A DNA stretch of 64,000 nucleotides from Marinifilum sp. D737 (GTDB lineage Bacteria; Bacteroidota; Bacteroidia; Bacteroidales; Marinifilaceae). A program made the position numbers and the translations under genes. The stretch covers positions 1 to 64,000 of the forward strand of contig NZ_JANQCD010000024.1 of NCBI RefSeq assembly GCF_026672275.1. The letters are read 5' to 3'. The notes under the pieces were generated by a model, which did no database searches, was not told the origin of the DNA, and worked only from the letters and a program-made list of their open reading frames with translations. Shown in pieces: positions 27,892 to 37,157 of this stretch (within the stretch, counting starts at the first letter, position 1; each line of letters begins with the position of its first letter).

Positions 27892-30507
27892 ATGAGAAGT
27901 GTATTGGTATTTCTGTTTTTCTTTTTACTGTTTGGTTGTTATTCCCAGGATGTTCCACTTGTTAATGAGCAACATCCAAGAATAGAATTGAGTCAGGAGC
28001 GCTTTGACTGGTTAAAAGCGAATATATCCAGTGGAGAGTGTCAGGAAACTTACCAGCGATTTAAAAGTGCTTACGATAGAAATTGGGTTACCAGTTCAAA
28101 AACCTATATGGTTGGATCGGATTCTACACAATGGAATTATGAGTTTGGTTCGAGTGATGCATTCCAAATGTCGCGTATGACTGCCTTTCTGTTGAAAATG
28201 GGAACAGATGGATTGGCTTTGAAGCGTTGCGAATTCATCATTTCAAGATATGTAGACTACCTGAACTCCTTAAACTTCGACAATTACTCAGGAGATACCA
28301 AAGAGAACCTCCTTAGGAACAATTGCAATTACGGAGCCATTCTTCTCGATTGGACTTACAATGATGTTCCTCAGCGGAAGAGGCAACAGCTTTCAAGAGC
28401 TTTGTTCCGGGTGTTGGAATACTTTATGGACAATTATGTCCTGACTCCTTCAGGCAATAGTTATGTAACCAGTCACAACATATACAATTGCGGAATTACC
28501 ATGCATGCAACCTTGGCTTTGCACGGAGCCGATGGTTTATCGTCAGGCCAGATGTCGGATGTAAATTCCTGGTACAAAACCTTGGTAGGCAAATGGGAAA
28601 ATGGCATTTTACCAGCCTTTGCTCACTTTCGTGATGATGATGGAGGTTGGAATTGGGGCGCTGCTTATTCCATGTTCGGTTTGCCTCGTCAGTACCAGTT
28701 TTTTGATGACATGAAAATCGGTACCGGAACTGATTACTACCAGGAACAAGCCTGGATAAGAGAATCCATCAATCAATACTGGTATTTCTATCGTCCGGAT
28801 AACTATACCATTCATTTGGGTGATGCTGTAATTGATTTAGATCAGGCCAACAGGGTAATGTATCGTCATGCAGCCGAATTTGGCGACGAAAGAAGTCAGT
28901 ATTTGGTTCAAAAATATGGAGCAACTCAATACCTGAACAATTCGAACCTGGTATTCCAGAAACTGCTATTTAAAGATTTTGAAGCAGCAACGGTTTCGCA
29001 TCCCGAACCTCCTTTAGATTGGTGGGCCGACAAAACCGGATTGGCTGTTAGCCGAACTTCGTGGGATGAGGATGCCACCATGCTCTGGTATTACTGTGCT
29101 CCAGCCAAACGAGCCGATCATGAGCACAGAGACAACAACCATTTTGTAATTATAAAAGACAAACCCCAGATTTTGGATGCTGGTCATTACGATTCTTATG
29201 CCACGAATCATTATAACAATTACTACTCGCGTACCATTGCACACAATTCCATTTGTGTATTCGATGGATCAGAGTCTTACCGTGCCTTTGGGCGATCCGT
29301 TTCGAATGATGGCGGACAAATATGGACCGATCGATTGGAGAATGTGGGAGAGCTTACCGATAGTGATCACAAAAGAGGAGAGTGGCTAAAGTTTGCTTCT
29401 GGCGATGAGTATGCCTATTATATCAGCGATGCGGCAGATTCTTATGCATCCGATAAATTGGATCGATTTGAACGCAGGTTGTTGTATCACAAGCCTGATA
29501 GGGTAATTGTGTTGGATCATTTGCATTTGCGAAATGTATCGTCGCAAGAACGAAAGGCCAAGTACATCAATCACTTTGCCAATCGTCCTGATATCAATGG
29601 TCAGGTGGTAAATACTACGATTACCGATAAAATGATTACCTATAATGGCAGAGATTACAAGGCCTCGCATGGGAATGGAAATGTTGCCATTCGTACCTTA
29701 TTGCCAGATTCAACAACTACTACTTTAATTGGAGGTAGTGCTTATGAGTATTGGGTAAATGGAACCAACTATCCGCCAGACAATAGTCCAAATTTCAATT
29801 CGGCACATCCTGGAACATGGAGAATTGAAGTTGAACCAACGAAGGTAATCGAGGATTTGGTTTATCTGCATACCATTAAAATTGGAGACAATCAAAATCC
29901 GTCGAATGCAGGTGGCGAACTGTTTGAAAACGAAAGCACAATTGGTGTTGATTGGGAGAATCACCTGTACCTGTTTCATGCGAAAGGCGATACTTTAAAC
30001 TCTTCTTACTCGGTAAATCCGCTTGACGGAAACCGAACCATAAAGATTTTTGCTTTGGATATGCAGGCCAATACTTCTTATGGTGTGTTTTTAAATGATG
30101 ATTTGGCCAGAACAGGAGACTCCAATGAGAATGGTATTTTTGAGATTACAGTTGATTTGGCTGAAGGAATGTACAATTTGGTGGTTCGTGATACCATTGC
30201 GGGAGATCCCAATCCAGATACCGATCCAGACCCGGATCCAACTCCCGAACCAGGAGATGAGGAAGAAGGAGAGGTGAAGGTATATCCAAATCCAAGTGAT
30301 GGAATTTTTACCGTATTGATTGAACACGATGAGGTGAGTGAGTTTCAGTTGAGTACTTTCGATTCTACCGGTAGGAAGGTGATGGAATATTTGAATTCGG
30401 GCAATCGTGTTGATTTGAACTTGAATGGATTATCTTCCGGGGTCTACTATTTGCTCATTCAGTATCTCGATAAACAAGTGAAGCGGAAGATTGTACTTGT
30501 TGATTAA
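27892..30507 (+). CDS. Secreted heparinase II/III-like polysaccharide lyase with T9SS sorting domain
   Basis: 871 residues. Signal peptide at 1-19 (FLLFGCYSQ; the Cys could also be read as a lipobox but T9SS cargo is usually Sec-cleaved). An alpha/alpha toroid occupies about 30-380. The heparinase II/III signature follows: HEHRDNNHFVI near 409-419, ILDAGHY and IAHNSICVFDG. An Asp/Pro-rich linker (about 765-790) leads to a type A T9SS C-terminal domain (VYPNPSDGIFTV ... GLSSGVYYLLI ... KRKIVLVD, about 795-871). The enzyme should cleave uronic-acid polysaccharides at the cell surface or outside. No SusC/D or sulfatase neighbours are present. Confidence 0.9.
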   Translation: MRSVLVFLFFFLLFGCYSQDVPLVNEQHPRIELSQERFDWLKANISSGECQETYQRFKSAYDRNWVTSSKTYMVGSDSTQWNYEFGSSDAFQMSRMTAFLLKMGTDGLALKRCEFIISRYVDYLNSLNFDNYSGDTKENLLRNNCNYGAILLDWTYNDVPQRKRQQLSRALFRVLEYFMDNYVLTPSGNSYVTSHNIYNCGITMHATLALHGADGLSSGQMSDVNSWYKTLVGKWENGILPAFAHFRDDDGGWNWGAAYSMFGLPRQYQFFDDMKIGTGTDYYQEQAWIRESINQYWYFYRPDNYTIHLGDAVIDLDQANRVMYRHAAEFGDERSQYLVQKYGATQYLNNSNLVFQKLLFKDFEAATVSHPEPPLDWWADKTGLAVSRTSWDEDATMLWYYCAPAKRADHEHRDNNHFVIIKDKPQILDAGHYDSYATNHYNNYYSRTIAHNSICVFDGSESYRAFGRSVSNDGGQIWTDRLENVGELTDSDHKRGEWLKFASGDEYAYYISDAADSYASDKLDRFERRLLYHKPDRVIVLDHLHLRNVSSQERKAKYINHFANRPDINGQVVNTTITDKMITYNGRDYKASHGNGNVAIRTLLPDSTTTTLIGGSAYEYWVNGTNYPPDNSPNFNSAHPGTWRIEVEPTKVIEDLVYLHTIKIGDNQNPSNAGGELFENESTIGVDWENHLYLFHAKGDTLNSSYSVNPLDGNRTIKIFALDMQANTSYGVFLNDDLARTGDSNENGIFEITVDLAEGMYNLVVRDTIAGDPNPDTDPDPDPTPEPGDEEEGEVKVYPNPSDGIFTVLIEHDEVSEFQLSTFDSTGRKVMEYLNSGNRVDLNLNGLSSGVYYLLIQYLDKQVKRKIVLVD

Positions 30508-30641
30508 ATTCTGAACCTCCCAGTTTTATTAGCCCCAAGGGAAGAAGTGCCAGTTAATTGTTAATTTGAAGTATTCAATGAGTAATTTGATCAAAGTTTA
30601 AGATGATTGAATAAGTTATCTTATAGCCTGCAATTTTCTCT

Positions 30642-30649
30642 TATCTTTG
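30642..30649 (+). promoter_or_regulatory. Bacteroidota -7 promoter element
   Basis: TATCTTTG matches TAnnTTTG, 21 bases before the start codon of the lactonase gene. No clear -33 element was identified. Confidence 0.5.
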
Positions 30650-30669
30650 AGTGAATAAATTCAAATCTC

Positions 30670-31770
30670 ATGAATAAATCTACAATCCTATTGGCGCTGA
30701 TATCAATTTTTGCACTATCATGCAATCAATCAAAAGAGAAGAAAATGACTCAGGCAGCCTATTCCATTTATGTAGGTACCTACACCGATACCGACTCTAA
30801 GGGAATCTATAAAATCACGATGAACAAATCGGGAAAGTTTGGCGAACTGAGTTTACAAGCTGAGACCAAGAATCCATCTTTCTTGTGTTTTGCCAATAAA
30901 GGTAAAAATTTACTTGCCATTAATGAGATCAATTCATTGGATGGAGTAGGGAGTGTTGAAAGCTATAAGATAGGTGATCAGCTTAAGCTAATTAGTAGGA
31001 AATCGAGTGGAGGAGCACATCCTTGTTTTGTTACAGAAAAGGATGGAATTGTGTTAACGGCAAATTATACAGGAGGAAATACGGGTTTATTGCGAGTGGA
31101 TGAAAAGGGTAAGCTTTCTGAGCTACTGGATGTAAATCAGCACGAAGGATCAGGAAGTGTTGAGGGCAGACAAGATGCACCGCATGCTCATAGCATCTGG
31201 TTTCAACCTAATAAAAATAGAGCGATTGCTGTAGATTTGGGCAGCAACGAATTGTGGATTTCTACCATTTTGGATGATAAATTTATCAATGCAGAGCGCA
31301 TTGCAATGCCTGAAGGGGCAGGGCCACGACATTTGACCTTCCATCCCAATGGCAAGTTTATTTATGTGATTAATGAACTAAGCAATACAATCACCATTCT
31401 AAACGGAGAAAGCCTACAAAATCTTGATAATGTACATACCTTGCCAAAAGCTTTTGCAGGAAGTAGTTTTACTGCAGATATTCACATTTCATCCGATGGA
31501 AAGTTTCTGTACGGTTCTAATCGCGGGCACAACAGCATTGTGATATATGCAGTATTGGAAGATGGAGGATTGGAATTGATAGGACATGAATCAACGCGTG
31601 GTGATCATCCTCGTAATTTTAGCCTGAGTCCTGATGGGAAGTTTTTGATTGTAGCCAATCAGAATACCAATAATTTGGTTTGTTTTAAACGCAATAAAAA
31701 AACAGGCTTACTCACTTTCGTTGATGAGACAAAAGCAGCTAAACCTGTTTGTGTATTATTCCAAAAGTAA
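30670..31770 (+). CDS. Lactonase-family beta-propeller lipoprotein (6-phosphogluconolactonase type)
   Basis: 366 residues with a lipoprotein signal (lipobox ALSC, Cys18). The mature part is a seven-bladed propeller of the YbhE/Pgl type: YVGTYTDTDSKGIY opening, KNPSFLCFA, PHAHSIWFQPN, GPRHLTFHPNGKFIYVINELSNT, and ADIHISSDGKFLYGSNRGHNSI. The cytoplasmic Pgl enzymes hydrolyse 6-phosphogluconolactone; a lipoprotein form is exported, so its true substrate is likely different. Confidence 0.88.
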   Translation: MNKSTILLALISIFALSCNQSKEKKMTQAAYSIYVGTYTDTDSKGIYKITMNKSGKFGELSLQAETKNPSFLCFANKGKNLLAINEINSLDGVGSVESYKIGDQLKLISRKSSGGAHPCFVTEKDGIVLTANYTGGNTGLLRVDEKGKLSELLDVNQHEGSGSVEGRQDAPHAHSIWFQPNKNRAIAVDLGSNELWISTILDDKFINAERIAMPEGAGPRHLTFHPNGKFIYVINELSNTITILNGESLQNLDNVHTLPKAFAGSSFTADIHISSDGKFLYGSNRGHNSIVIYAVLEDGGLELIGHESTRGDHPRNFSLSPDGKFLIVANQNTNNLVCFKRNKKTGLLTFVDETKAAKPVCVLFQK

Positions 31771-31817
31771 ACCTGCTCCTGTAAATTTGGAATTTACAGC
31801 TTGTGAGAAAAGGATTT

Positions 31818-32132
31818 TTAATCCGTTTCAATTGTAGAGAATTCAATCAACATTAAATGGTCTGTTTGTTTTAGGTCAGGATAAAATCCAAGCAAAACAG
31901 ACCATAATTCTTCTTTCGAATCAAAACCATCCTTCTCGATTTCTTCTATTGTGAGTTCGTCAAAACTCTTGTGTATCACTTTCGTGATTTGTATTTCGAT
32001 TGAAGGCTTGTCATCAAATATGGCTTCGCCTTTACCCAATTGCGGAGCAGGTTCATCAACTCTTGCAGTTTGTATTTTGTTTCCGTTTTTAATGGCCTCA
32101 TAAAAATCGGAATGGAAGTGGATTTGGGACAT
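31818..32132 (-). CDS. ASCH-domain protein
   Basis: A 104-residue PUA-like protein. The order of elements fits ASCH: KNGNKIQTARVDEPAPQLGKG near the start, IEIQITKVIHKSFDELTIEEIEKDGFDSKEEL in the middle, and YPDLKQTDHLMLIEF at the end. ASCH domains bind RNA or modified nucleotides. It stands alone between convergent and parallel genes. Confidence 0.8.
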   Translation of the reverse strand: MSQIHFHSDFYEAIKNGNKIQTARVDEPAPQLGKGEAIFDDKPSIEIQITKVIHKSFDELTIEEIEKDGFDSKEELWSVLLGFYPDLKQTDHLMLIEFSTIETD

Positions 32133-32242
32133 GTATTAAATTGTTGGTTTCATGCAAAGATTGCAAATGTAAAAAAAGAAAGCGCAAAGAATCATTTGAA
32201 ATCGTCGCGCTGTATTATTTCTTTAGTACTTTCAGAATGGAG

Positions 32243-32692
32243 CTATATGGTATTCACTTCAATATTTTTGTTTAAACGACAGTTTACTTCTGCAAAAACC
32301 AGGTTTTGAATATCAGGATAGGTTAAATCCTCAGGCAAATCTTTAAAGAAACGAATTTCTGCAATCTCAGATTTAGGCAATTCTGCCAAATAAGTAATAT
32401 TGGCAAAGAAGATTCGTCCATAATTGATTTCGCCTTTCCAATCACATGAATAGTCTACAATCAGTTTAAGGCTAAATTCTTTGGCTCCGGTTTCTTCGTA
32501 CAGCTCTCTTCTGGCTGCCTGTAGTGCGGTTTCATTCGCTTCAATATGTCCTGCAGGCATTTCCCAGGTCTCACGCATTCTATGGCGCACAAATACCCAT
32601 GTATTTTGGTATTTCGAACAAACGATGGAATACTTTAAATTTTCTTCCGGTATGCTTAAGGGATCTAAAAAATTAACGATTGGTTTTGTCAT
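32243..32692 (-). CDS. NUDIX hydrolase
   Basis: 149 residues. The Nudix box is complete near 50-72: Gly, five residues, Glu, seven residues, then RELYEETGA, so the metal-binding REUxEE core is intact. It hydrolyses a nucleoside diphosphate linked to another group; the substrate cannot be told. It lies 9 bp downstream of the VOC gene on the same strand and is probably co-transcribed. Confidence 0.92.
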   Translation of the reverse strand: MTKPIVNFLDPLSIPEENLKYSIVCSKYQNTWVFVRHRMRETWEMPAGHIEANETALQAARRELYEETGAKEFSLKLIVDYSCDWKGEINYGRIFFANITYLAELPKSEIAEIRFFKDLPEDLTYPDIQNLVFAEVNCRLNKNIEVNTI

Positions 32693-32701
32693 GTATGTAT
32701 A

Positions 32702-33127
32702 TTATTCAGAGGTTGATTTTCCTTTGTACATCTCACTAAATGGACCTTCAATGGGTTCCCAAAGTTCTACTTTATTTCCTTCCGGATCAAGAATCCAGCC
32801 AAATTTTCCATATTCGAATACTTGCATCTCTCCAACAACCTCAACACCTTCTTCTTTTAGCACTTTGAGCAATTCCTCAAGGTTCTCAACACGATAATTG
32901 AACATGAAATCTTTCTTCGAAGGCTGAAAATACTCAGTGTTCTCATCAAACGGTCCCCAAATGGTAAATCCACTCTCTTCAGGCTTACTTGTTTTTTGCC
33001 ATTCAAATACACCACCATATTCATCAGGACACTGAATGCCCAAATGTCTGTTGTACCATTCTCTTGTGCTTTTGGGATCTTTGGTTTTGAAAAAGATACC
33101 GCCTATTCCTGTTACGCGTTTTTTCAT
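32702..33127 (-). CDS. VOC-family (glyoxalase/bleomycin resistance-type) protein
   Basis: 141 residues with two beta-alpha-beta-beta-beta modules: GIGGIFFKTKDPKSTREWYNRHLGI and EYFQPSKKDFMFNYRVENLEELLKVLKEEGVEV, ending GKFGWILDPEGNKVELWEP, a typical VOC C-terminus with Glu as metal ligand. The function of individual members varies. It is first in a two-gene set with the NUDIX hydrolase. Confidence 0.9.
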   Translation of the reverse strand: MKKRVTGIGGIFFKTKDPKSTREWYNRHLGIQCPDEYGGVFEWQKTSKPEESGFTIWGPFDENTEYFQPSKKDFMFNYRVENLEELLKVLKEEGVEVVGEMQVFEYGKFGWILDPEGNKVELWEPIEGPFSEMYKGKSTSE

Positions 33128-33174
33128 AGAGTAAAGATTTTCTAAGATTTCGGATTCTTTTAAAGATAAATAAA

Positions 33175-33206
33175 AAAGTCCTTTGAGTTTAAACCCAAAG
33201 GACTTT
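33175..33206 (-). terminator. Rho-independent terminator of the Kelch lipoprotein gene
   Basis: Read on the minus strand, an 11-bp perfect stem AAAGTCCTTTG/CAAAGGACTTT with a 10-base loop is followed by a T run, 23 bases after the stop codon. Confidence 0.88.
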
Positions 33207-33228
33207 ATCTTTTTGAAAGCTACAATCG

Positions 33229-34299
33229 TTAATTATCATTGTCATCTTGATCCATAAGGGGATTGAATTCCCAAGTATCGTCAAAGTAATAACCAGAACC
33301 AGGAAGAGTACCTGTAGTGATAAAACCTCTATTATCCAGGCTAAACGCAACTGCATCTGTTCTTGAATTAATTTCCACTTCTAAAGGTGTTTTCTCTTCC
33401 CAATGATCCAGTATTGGATCGTATTCCCAAATAGATCGTTCTAAGCCTGAATTTATTCCTGTAGCAACATATCCTTTGCCATTGATTACAAATGAAACGG
33501 CTTGTGTGCGCATAACATTTTCCCATCGATCATCTTTATGTAAATTTTTTTTTCTAGACCATCCGTTAAATGTATTTGTTATAGATGCAGGATCATACTC
33601 CCATACCTGGCGCATATTATTTTCACCAGAAACAATGTATGCTTTGTTGTTAATTACAAAGGCAGTCGAATTTCTTGTCCTTTCTCCATCTTCATTATCA
33701 AAATTGACTTTGCTCCAAATTCCATTTTCGAATTTGTAGAAATCTTTAAGGTTGCATCTGTCATCATCTCCTATGAATCCATAGCCAGTTCCAACATAGC
33801 CAATGTCATTTATTGAAAAAGCAACAGCACCTTGTCTTGCTGAAGGGCCATTGTTCATGTCAATTGGATTTGGATTCCAAGTCTCTGTTGTGGGGTCAAA
33901 TTCATAAAAATCTGATAAACGTTCATCTTTATCATTCACTCCTGAACCAACGTAAGCTTTTCCATTGGCAATAAAGGCCACAGCCTCACTTCTTGCTTCT
34001 CCTGGGAAGTCACTTTGAATTTTAGTCCAAGCATCATCTAAACTATATTTGTAAAATGATTTTATGCATTCTTCTCCAATGTTACCAGATTCATTATCAG
34101 AGATTTCACCTATTATGCTAGTTTTGCCCGTTCCTACATAGGCATAATCTCCAATTACAAAACTTACCGCTCCACCACGGCTTTCTCCCTCAAAACTTGC
34201 TCTTTTGATCCAGTTGCCTTTAAGGCTTTCACTATCGGAACATGAAAATAAAGAAAAAGCTAAAACTAAAATTAGTAATATTCTTTCCGTCATAAACAT
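33229..34299 (-). CDS. Kelch-repeat lipoprotein
   Basis: 356 residues; lipoprotein signal with lipobox LFSC (Cys20 with the ATG at 34299; a second ATG two codons in is equally possible). The mature part has about six Kelch blades, each with a hydrophobic strand and a Gly-Tyr-Gly turn (GDYAYVGTGKT, NGKAYVGSGVN, NDIGYVGTGYG, NNKAYIVSGEN, NGKGYVATGIN, DNRGFITTGT) and W-x-K/P turns. It should form a surface beta-propeller of unknown ligand. It is a single gene with its own terminator. Confidence 0.88.
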   Translation of the reverse strand: MFMTERILLILVLAFSLFSCSDSESLKGNWIKRASFEGESRGGAVSFVIGDYAYVGTGKTSIIGEISDNESGNIGEECIKSFYKYSLDDAWTKIQSDFPGEARSEAVAFIANGKAYVGSGVNDKDERLSDFYEFDPTTETWNPNPIDMNNGPSARQGAVAFSINDIGYVGTGYGFIGDDDRCNLKDFYKFENGIWSKVNFDNEDGERTRNSTAFVINNKAYIVSGENNMRQVWEYDPASITNTFNGWSRKKNLHKDDRWENVMRTQAVSFVINGKGYVATGINSGLERSIWEYDPILDHWEEKTPLEVEINSRTDAVAFSLDNRGFITTGTLPGSGYYFDDTWEFNPLMDQDDNDN

Positions 34300-34440
34300 T
34301 ATTTAGTTAAGATTTATTCGGTAAAGATAATTATTACTATGGAATAATTTACCTGTCAAGTGTGTCAAGTTTAGTATAGCGAAATTGTAAAGTTAAGCTT
34401 GGATATTTTTAAGATTAAAGCTGGAATGTAAAGTTTGAAA

Positions 34441-35868
34441 TCATTTATTGTAATTTATAATGCCATTAATCATTCCTTTAAATATAAAAACATGGAAAGG
34501 ATAACTCAAATACCAATACAGTCTTCCAGCCAGGCCTTTGGGTCTGAAAATGGCTTTTTGCTGCAGGTGGTTTTGATTCATTGAGAATTCGAGCCATGCT
34601 TCTCCCGGTAATTTCATTTCAGCATAGAGCAGTAACCTTTTATTTTCCTTATCGGCCAATAATACTCTCCAAAAATCCAACGAATCTCCAATCTCTATCT
34701 CCGATGGATGTCTTCGTCCACGGTTTAGGCCAACACCTCCAAACAGCTTATCCAAAAAGCCGCGAAATTGCCATAGCCAATTTGCATAATACCAGCCACG
34801 ATCTCCACCTAAAGCCCAAACATTATCCAAAACCAATGGCTTGTTATCCACAGGAAGAATTTTAGTATCGAAATAGCAGCCAAAACTAGGAGGTTCTACA
34901 TACTTAAAGTTCTTGTTGGATAATCTTCCGCTACTTAAGGCATCTTTCCAGGATGAGATTACCATTTGCTGTTTTATCTTCCCCATGGCTTTTTCAATCG
35001 CTTCTTTGTATGAAAGTGGATTGATGTCAAGCTTTTGGGCAAAATCATTAGGTCGGCAAACGACTTCAACTTTCATACTATTAACCAGGTTTACCGCTAA
35101 ATTATAGGATGTTGAAGTAATAAAAAATAACCAGTAGGAAGAAAGACGAGGCGTCATTATGGGTAAAATGATAACCTTTCTGTTGAGTTTACGAACCTGA
35201 GCATATTGCAGCAGCATTTCCTTATAGCTTAGAACCTCGGTTCCGCCAATATCAAAGGTCTGGTTCAGGCAGTGTTTATTGTATATTACCTTGTGTAAAT
35301 ACTCAATAACATTGCGAATGGCTATGGGTTGACATTTCGTTAATAGCCACTGTGGAGTTATCATGATGGGAAGTTTTTCTACCAGGTCGCGAATAATTTC
35401 AAATGATGCACTACCAGATCCAACAATTATTCCGGCTCTTAAAATGGTCACATAACTGCGACTCTCTTTTAGGATCTCTTCAACTTCTTTTCTCGATTGT
35501 AAATGTTTGGATAGTTTCTCTTCATTGGCAATACCACTTAGGTAAATAATCTGTCGATTTTCCGTTTTCTTAAGGTAGTTTACAAAGTTTTGTGCACATC
35601 TTTTTTCCAGAACATCAAATCCTTCAGTACCATGTAGCATAGAATGAATCAGGTAGTAGCTTACCTGAATATCTTTGGGAATTTTCTCTAATGATTTTGG
35701 AAGTAGAAGGTCTACTTCCAATATTCTAACGTTTGGATGGAAATTTTCTTTATGTGTAAAACGTTGTTTGTTTCGAACACAGCAATACACAATATGACCT
35801 TGTTCCAAAAGAACAGGAAGTAATCGTTTACCTATATAACCATTGGCGCCGGTCAATAAAATCTTCAT
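34441..35868 (-). CDS. SDR oxidoreductase fused to DUF2867
   Basis: 475 residues. The N-terminal half is an atypical short-chain dehydrogenase with NAD(P)-binding GANGYIG at 7-13 and the strand YVTILRAGIIVGSGSASFE. The C-terminal part (about 330-475) matches DUF2867, with WRVLLADKENKRLLLYAEMKLPGEAWLEF and the final YWYLSYPFHVFIFKGMI. This fusion is a recognised arrangement. The substrate is unknown. It lies 10 bp downstream of the PD40 lipoprotein gene on the same strand. Confidence 0.88.
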   Translation of the reverse strand: MKILLTGANGYIGKRLLPVLLEQGHIVYCCVRNKQRFTHKENFHPNVRILEVDLLLPKSLEKIPKDIQVSYYLIHSMLHGTEGFDVLEKRCAQNFVNYLKKTENRQIIYLSGIANEEKLSKHLQSRKEVEEILKESRSYVTILRAGIIVGSGSASFEIIRDLVEKLPIMITPQWLLTKCQPIAIRNVIEYLHKVIYNKHCLNQTFDIGGTEVLSYKEMLLQYAQVRKLNRKVIILPIMTPRLSSYWLFFITSTSYNLAVNLVNSMKVEVVCRPNDFAQKLDINPLSYKEAIEKAMGKIKQQMVISSWKDALSSGRLSNKNFKYVEPPSFGCYFDTKILPVDNKPLVLDNVWALGGDRGWYYANWLWQFRGFLDKLFGGVGLNRGRRHPSEIEIGDSLDFWRVLLADKENKRLLLYAEMKLPGEAWLEFSMNQNHLQQKAIFRPKGLAGRLYWYLSYPFHVFIFKGMINGIINYNK

Positions 35869-35878
35869 ATGCCTACTG

Positions 35879-36892
35879 TTAGTTCTGTTTTGCTAATGCT
35901 TCTTTCTTAAGATCCTCTATAAAATCGGTTTTTATCCAATACAAATCAAGATTACCATTTTGAGGAGAAATAGCATTTTGCTTCATCACCTTAAGATTAG
36001 GTTTTTCCTGACGTATTTGCTTGTTATTAGAAAAGATAAAATATTTTCCATCAGGAGACAAGGAAGGTGACAATGCAAATGTGTTTGGGAAATTTACTTT
36101 ATTCCCCATATTCATTAATGAAGTCCAATTGTCATTTCCTAAATTAAAGCTGATATAGTAATCTGCCCGACCAATACGATTCCCTTCAATCAAAGTACAA
36201 ACAATAAGGTAGCTTTCATCAGGAGCAATCATCGAATTGTATTGCATATTGGTAGGATTTACTTCTTTGGGCAATCGCTCTGGTTTTTGGTATTTCCCAT
36301 CAATTAATTTCGATCGATATATGACTTGTACATTTTTACTTTCTTCGTGAGTATAGTAAATGGTACCATCATTGGTTAATGTAGGGTAATATTGCCCTGA
36401 GTCAGTATTTATTGGTCCTTCTAATTCATATGGTTCCGACCATCCCTCAACTGTTTGATCCATTACCCAAATGTTTTGATAGAACCATCCATCTTTTGCT
36501 TCCTTTCCTTTGGGCGGTCTTGTTGACATGAAGAACAATTTCTTTCCATCACGAGTAATAAATGGTTCAAGATCTTTGTAATCCGGATTCCCCGAAAAGG
36601 AAGCAAACTCAGGCTCGGTCCAAACATCGTTTACCATTTTTGAAGTGGCAATATAATAGTCGGCGCCGTTTCTGATGGTATAGTATATTTCTTTTCCGTC
36701 GGGACTCATGGTAAAATCTCTTTCATGCAGATGGCTGGATACAAAGTTGGGGGCAAATAACCTGGCGGTGCTGTCAGGTTTTATTTCTCCCAAATATTCT
36801 CCTTTACGGATCTTTTTAAGATCTGATTGTTTTTGTTGAGTACATGAGCAAACAATTACAAGAAGTACTACAGTGTAAATTAATTTTTTCAT
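35879..36892 (-). CDS. PD40 (TolB-like) beta-propeller lipoprotein
   Basis: 337 residues with lipobox VCSC (Cys17). Repeats of the PD40/WD40-like type are seen: FTMSPDGKEIYYTIR, PFITRDGKKLFFMSTRP, YYPTLTNDGTIYYTHEES, SMIAPDESYLIVCTL, PSLSPDGKYFIFSNN. The repeat count suggests a five- or six-bladed propeller exposed at the membrane. No catalytic residues are recognisable. It is transcribed together with the SDR-DUF2867 gene. Confidence 0.88.
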   Translation of the reverse strand: MKKLIYTVVLLVIVCSCTQQKQSDLKKIRKGEYLGEIKPDSTARLFAPNFVSSHLHERDFTMSPDGKEIYYTIRNGADYYIATSKMVNDVWTEPEFASFSGNPDYKDLEPFITRDGKKLFFMSTRPPKGKEAKDGWFYQNIWVMDQTVEGWSEPYELEGPINTDSGQYYPTLTNDGTIYYTHEESKNVQVIYRSKLIDGKYQKPERLPKEVNPTNMQYNSMIAPDESYLIVCTLIEGNRIGRADYYISFNLGNDNWTSLMNMGNKVNFPNTFALSPSLSPDGKYFIFSNNKQIRQEKPNLKVMKQNAISPQNGNLDLYWIKTDFIEDLKKEALAKQN

Positions 36893-37031
36893 TGAGTTTT
36901 AGGTTAAAGTTGGTAGATATCTAAAATACTAAAATATTATTCATTTGTATCTTAAAAAAGGATGCTCTGATAATGATGAAGTCATTAATTGGTTTTAGAG
37001 ATCCATTATTTTAGATTAAATCTGAAAAAAA

Positions 37032-37050
37032 TCACACAGCTTTTGTGTGA
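37032..37050. promoter_or_regulatory. Dyad TCACACA-N5-TGTGTGA upstream of the GH92 gene
   Basis: Seven-base perfect arms lie between the divergent PD40 and GH92 genes, 108 bases before the GH92 start. The spacing suits a dimeric regulator; the identity is unknown. Confidence 0.4.
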
Positions 37051-37078
37051 ATTATAGGATATGAATGCTCGTTTTGTT

Positions 37079-37086
37079 TATATTTG
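37079..37086 (+). promoter_or_regulatory. Bacteroidota -7 promoter element
   Basis: TATATTTG matches the TAnnTTTG consensus, 72 bases before the GH92 start codon, just downstream of the TCACACA/TGTGTGA dyad. Confidence 0.45.
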
Positions 37087-37157
37087 GAGCATATTTCCAA
37101 AAGCCAATTTACTATTTACATCTTCTGATTAATCTTGGAAGATAAACTTTACTTATT

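Noticed and set aside
27892-27960. Lipoprotein assignment for the heparinase-like protein
   Set aside because: LFGC could be a lipobox, but the C-terminal T9SS domain implies Sec cleavage and export through the outer membrane.
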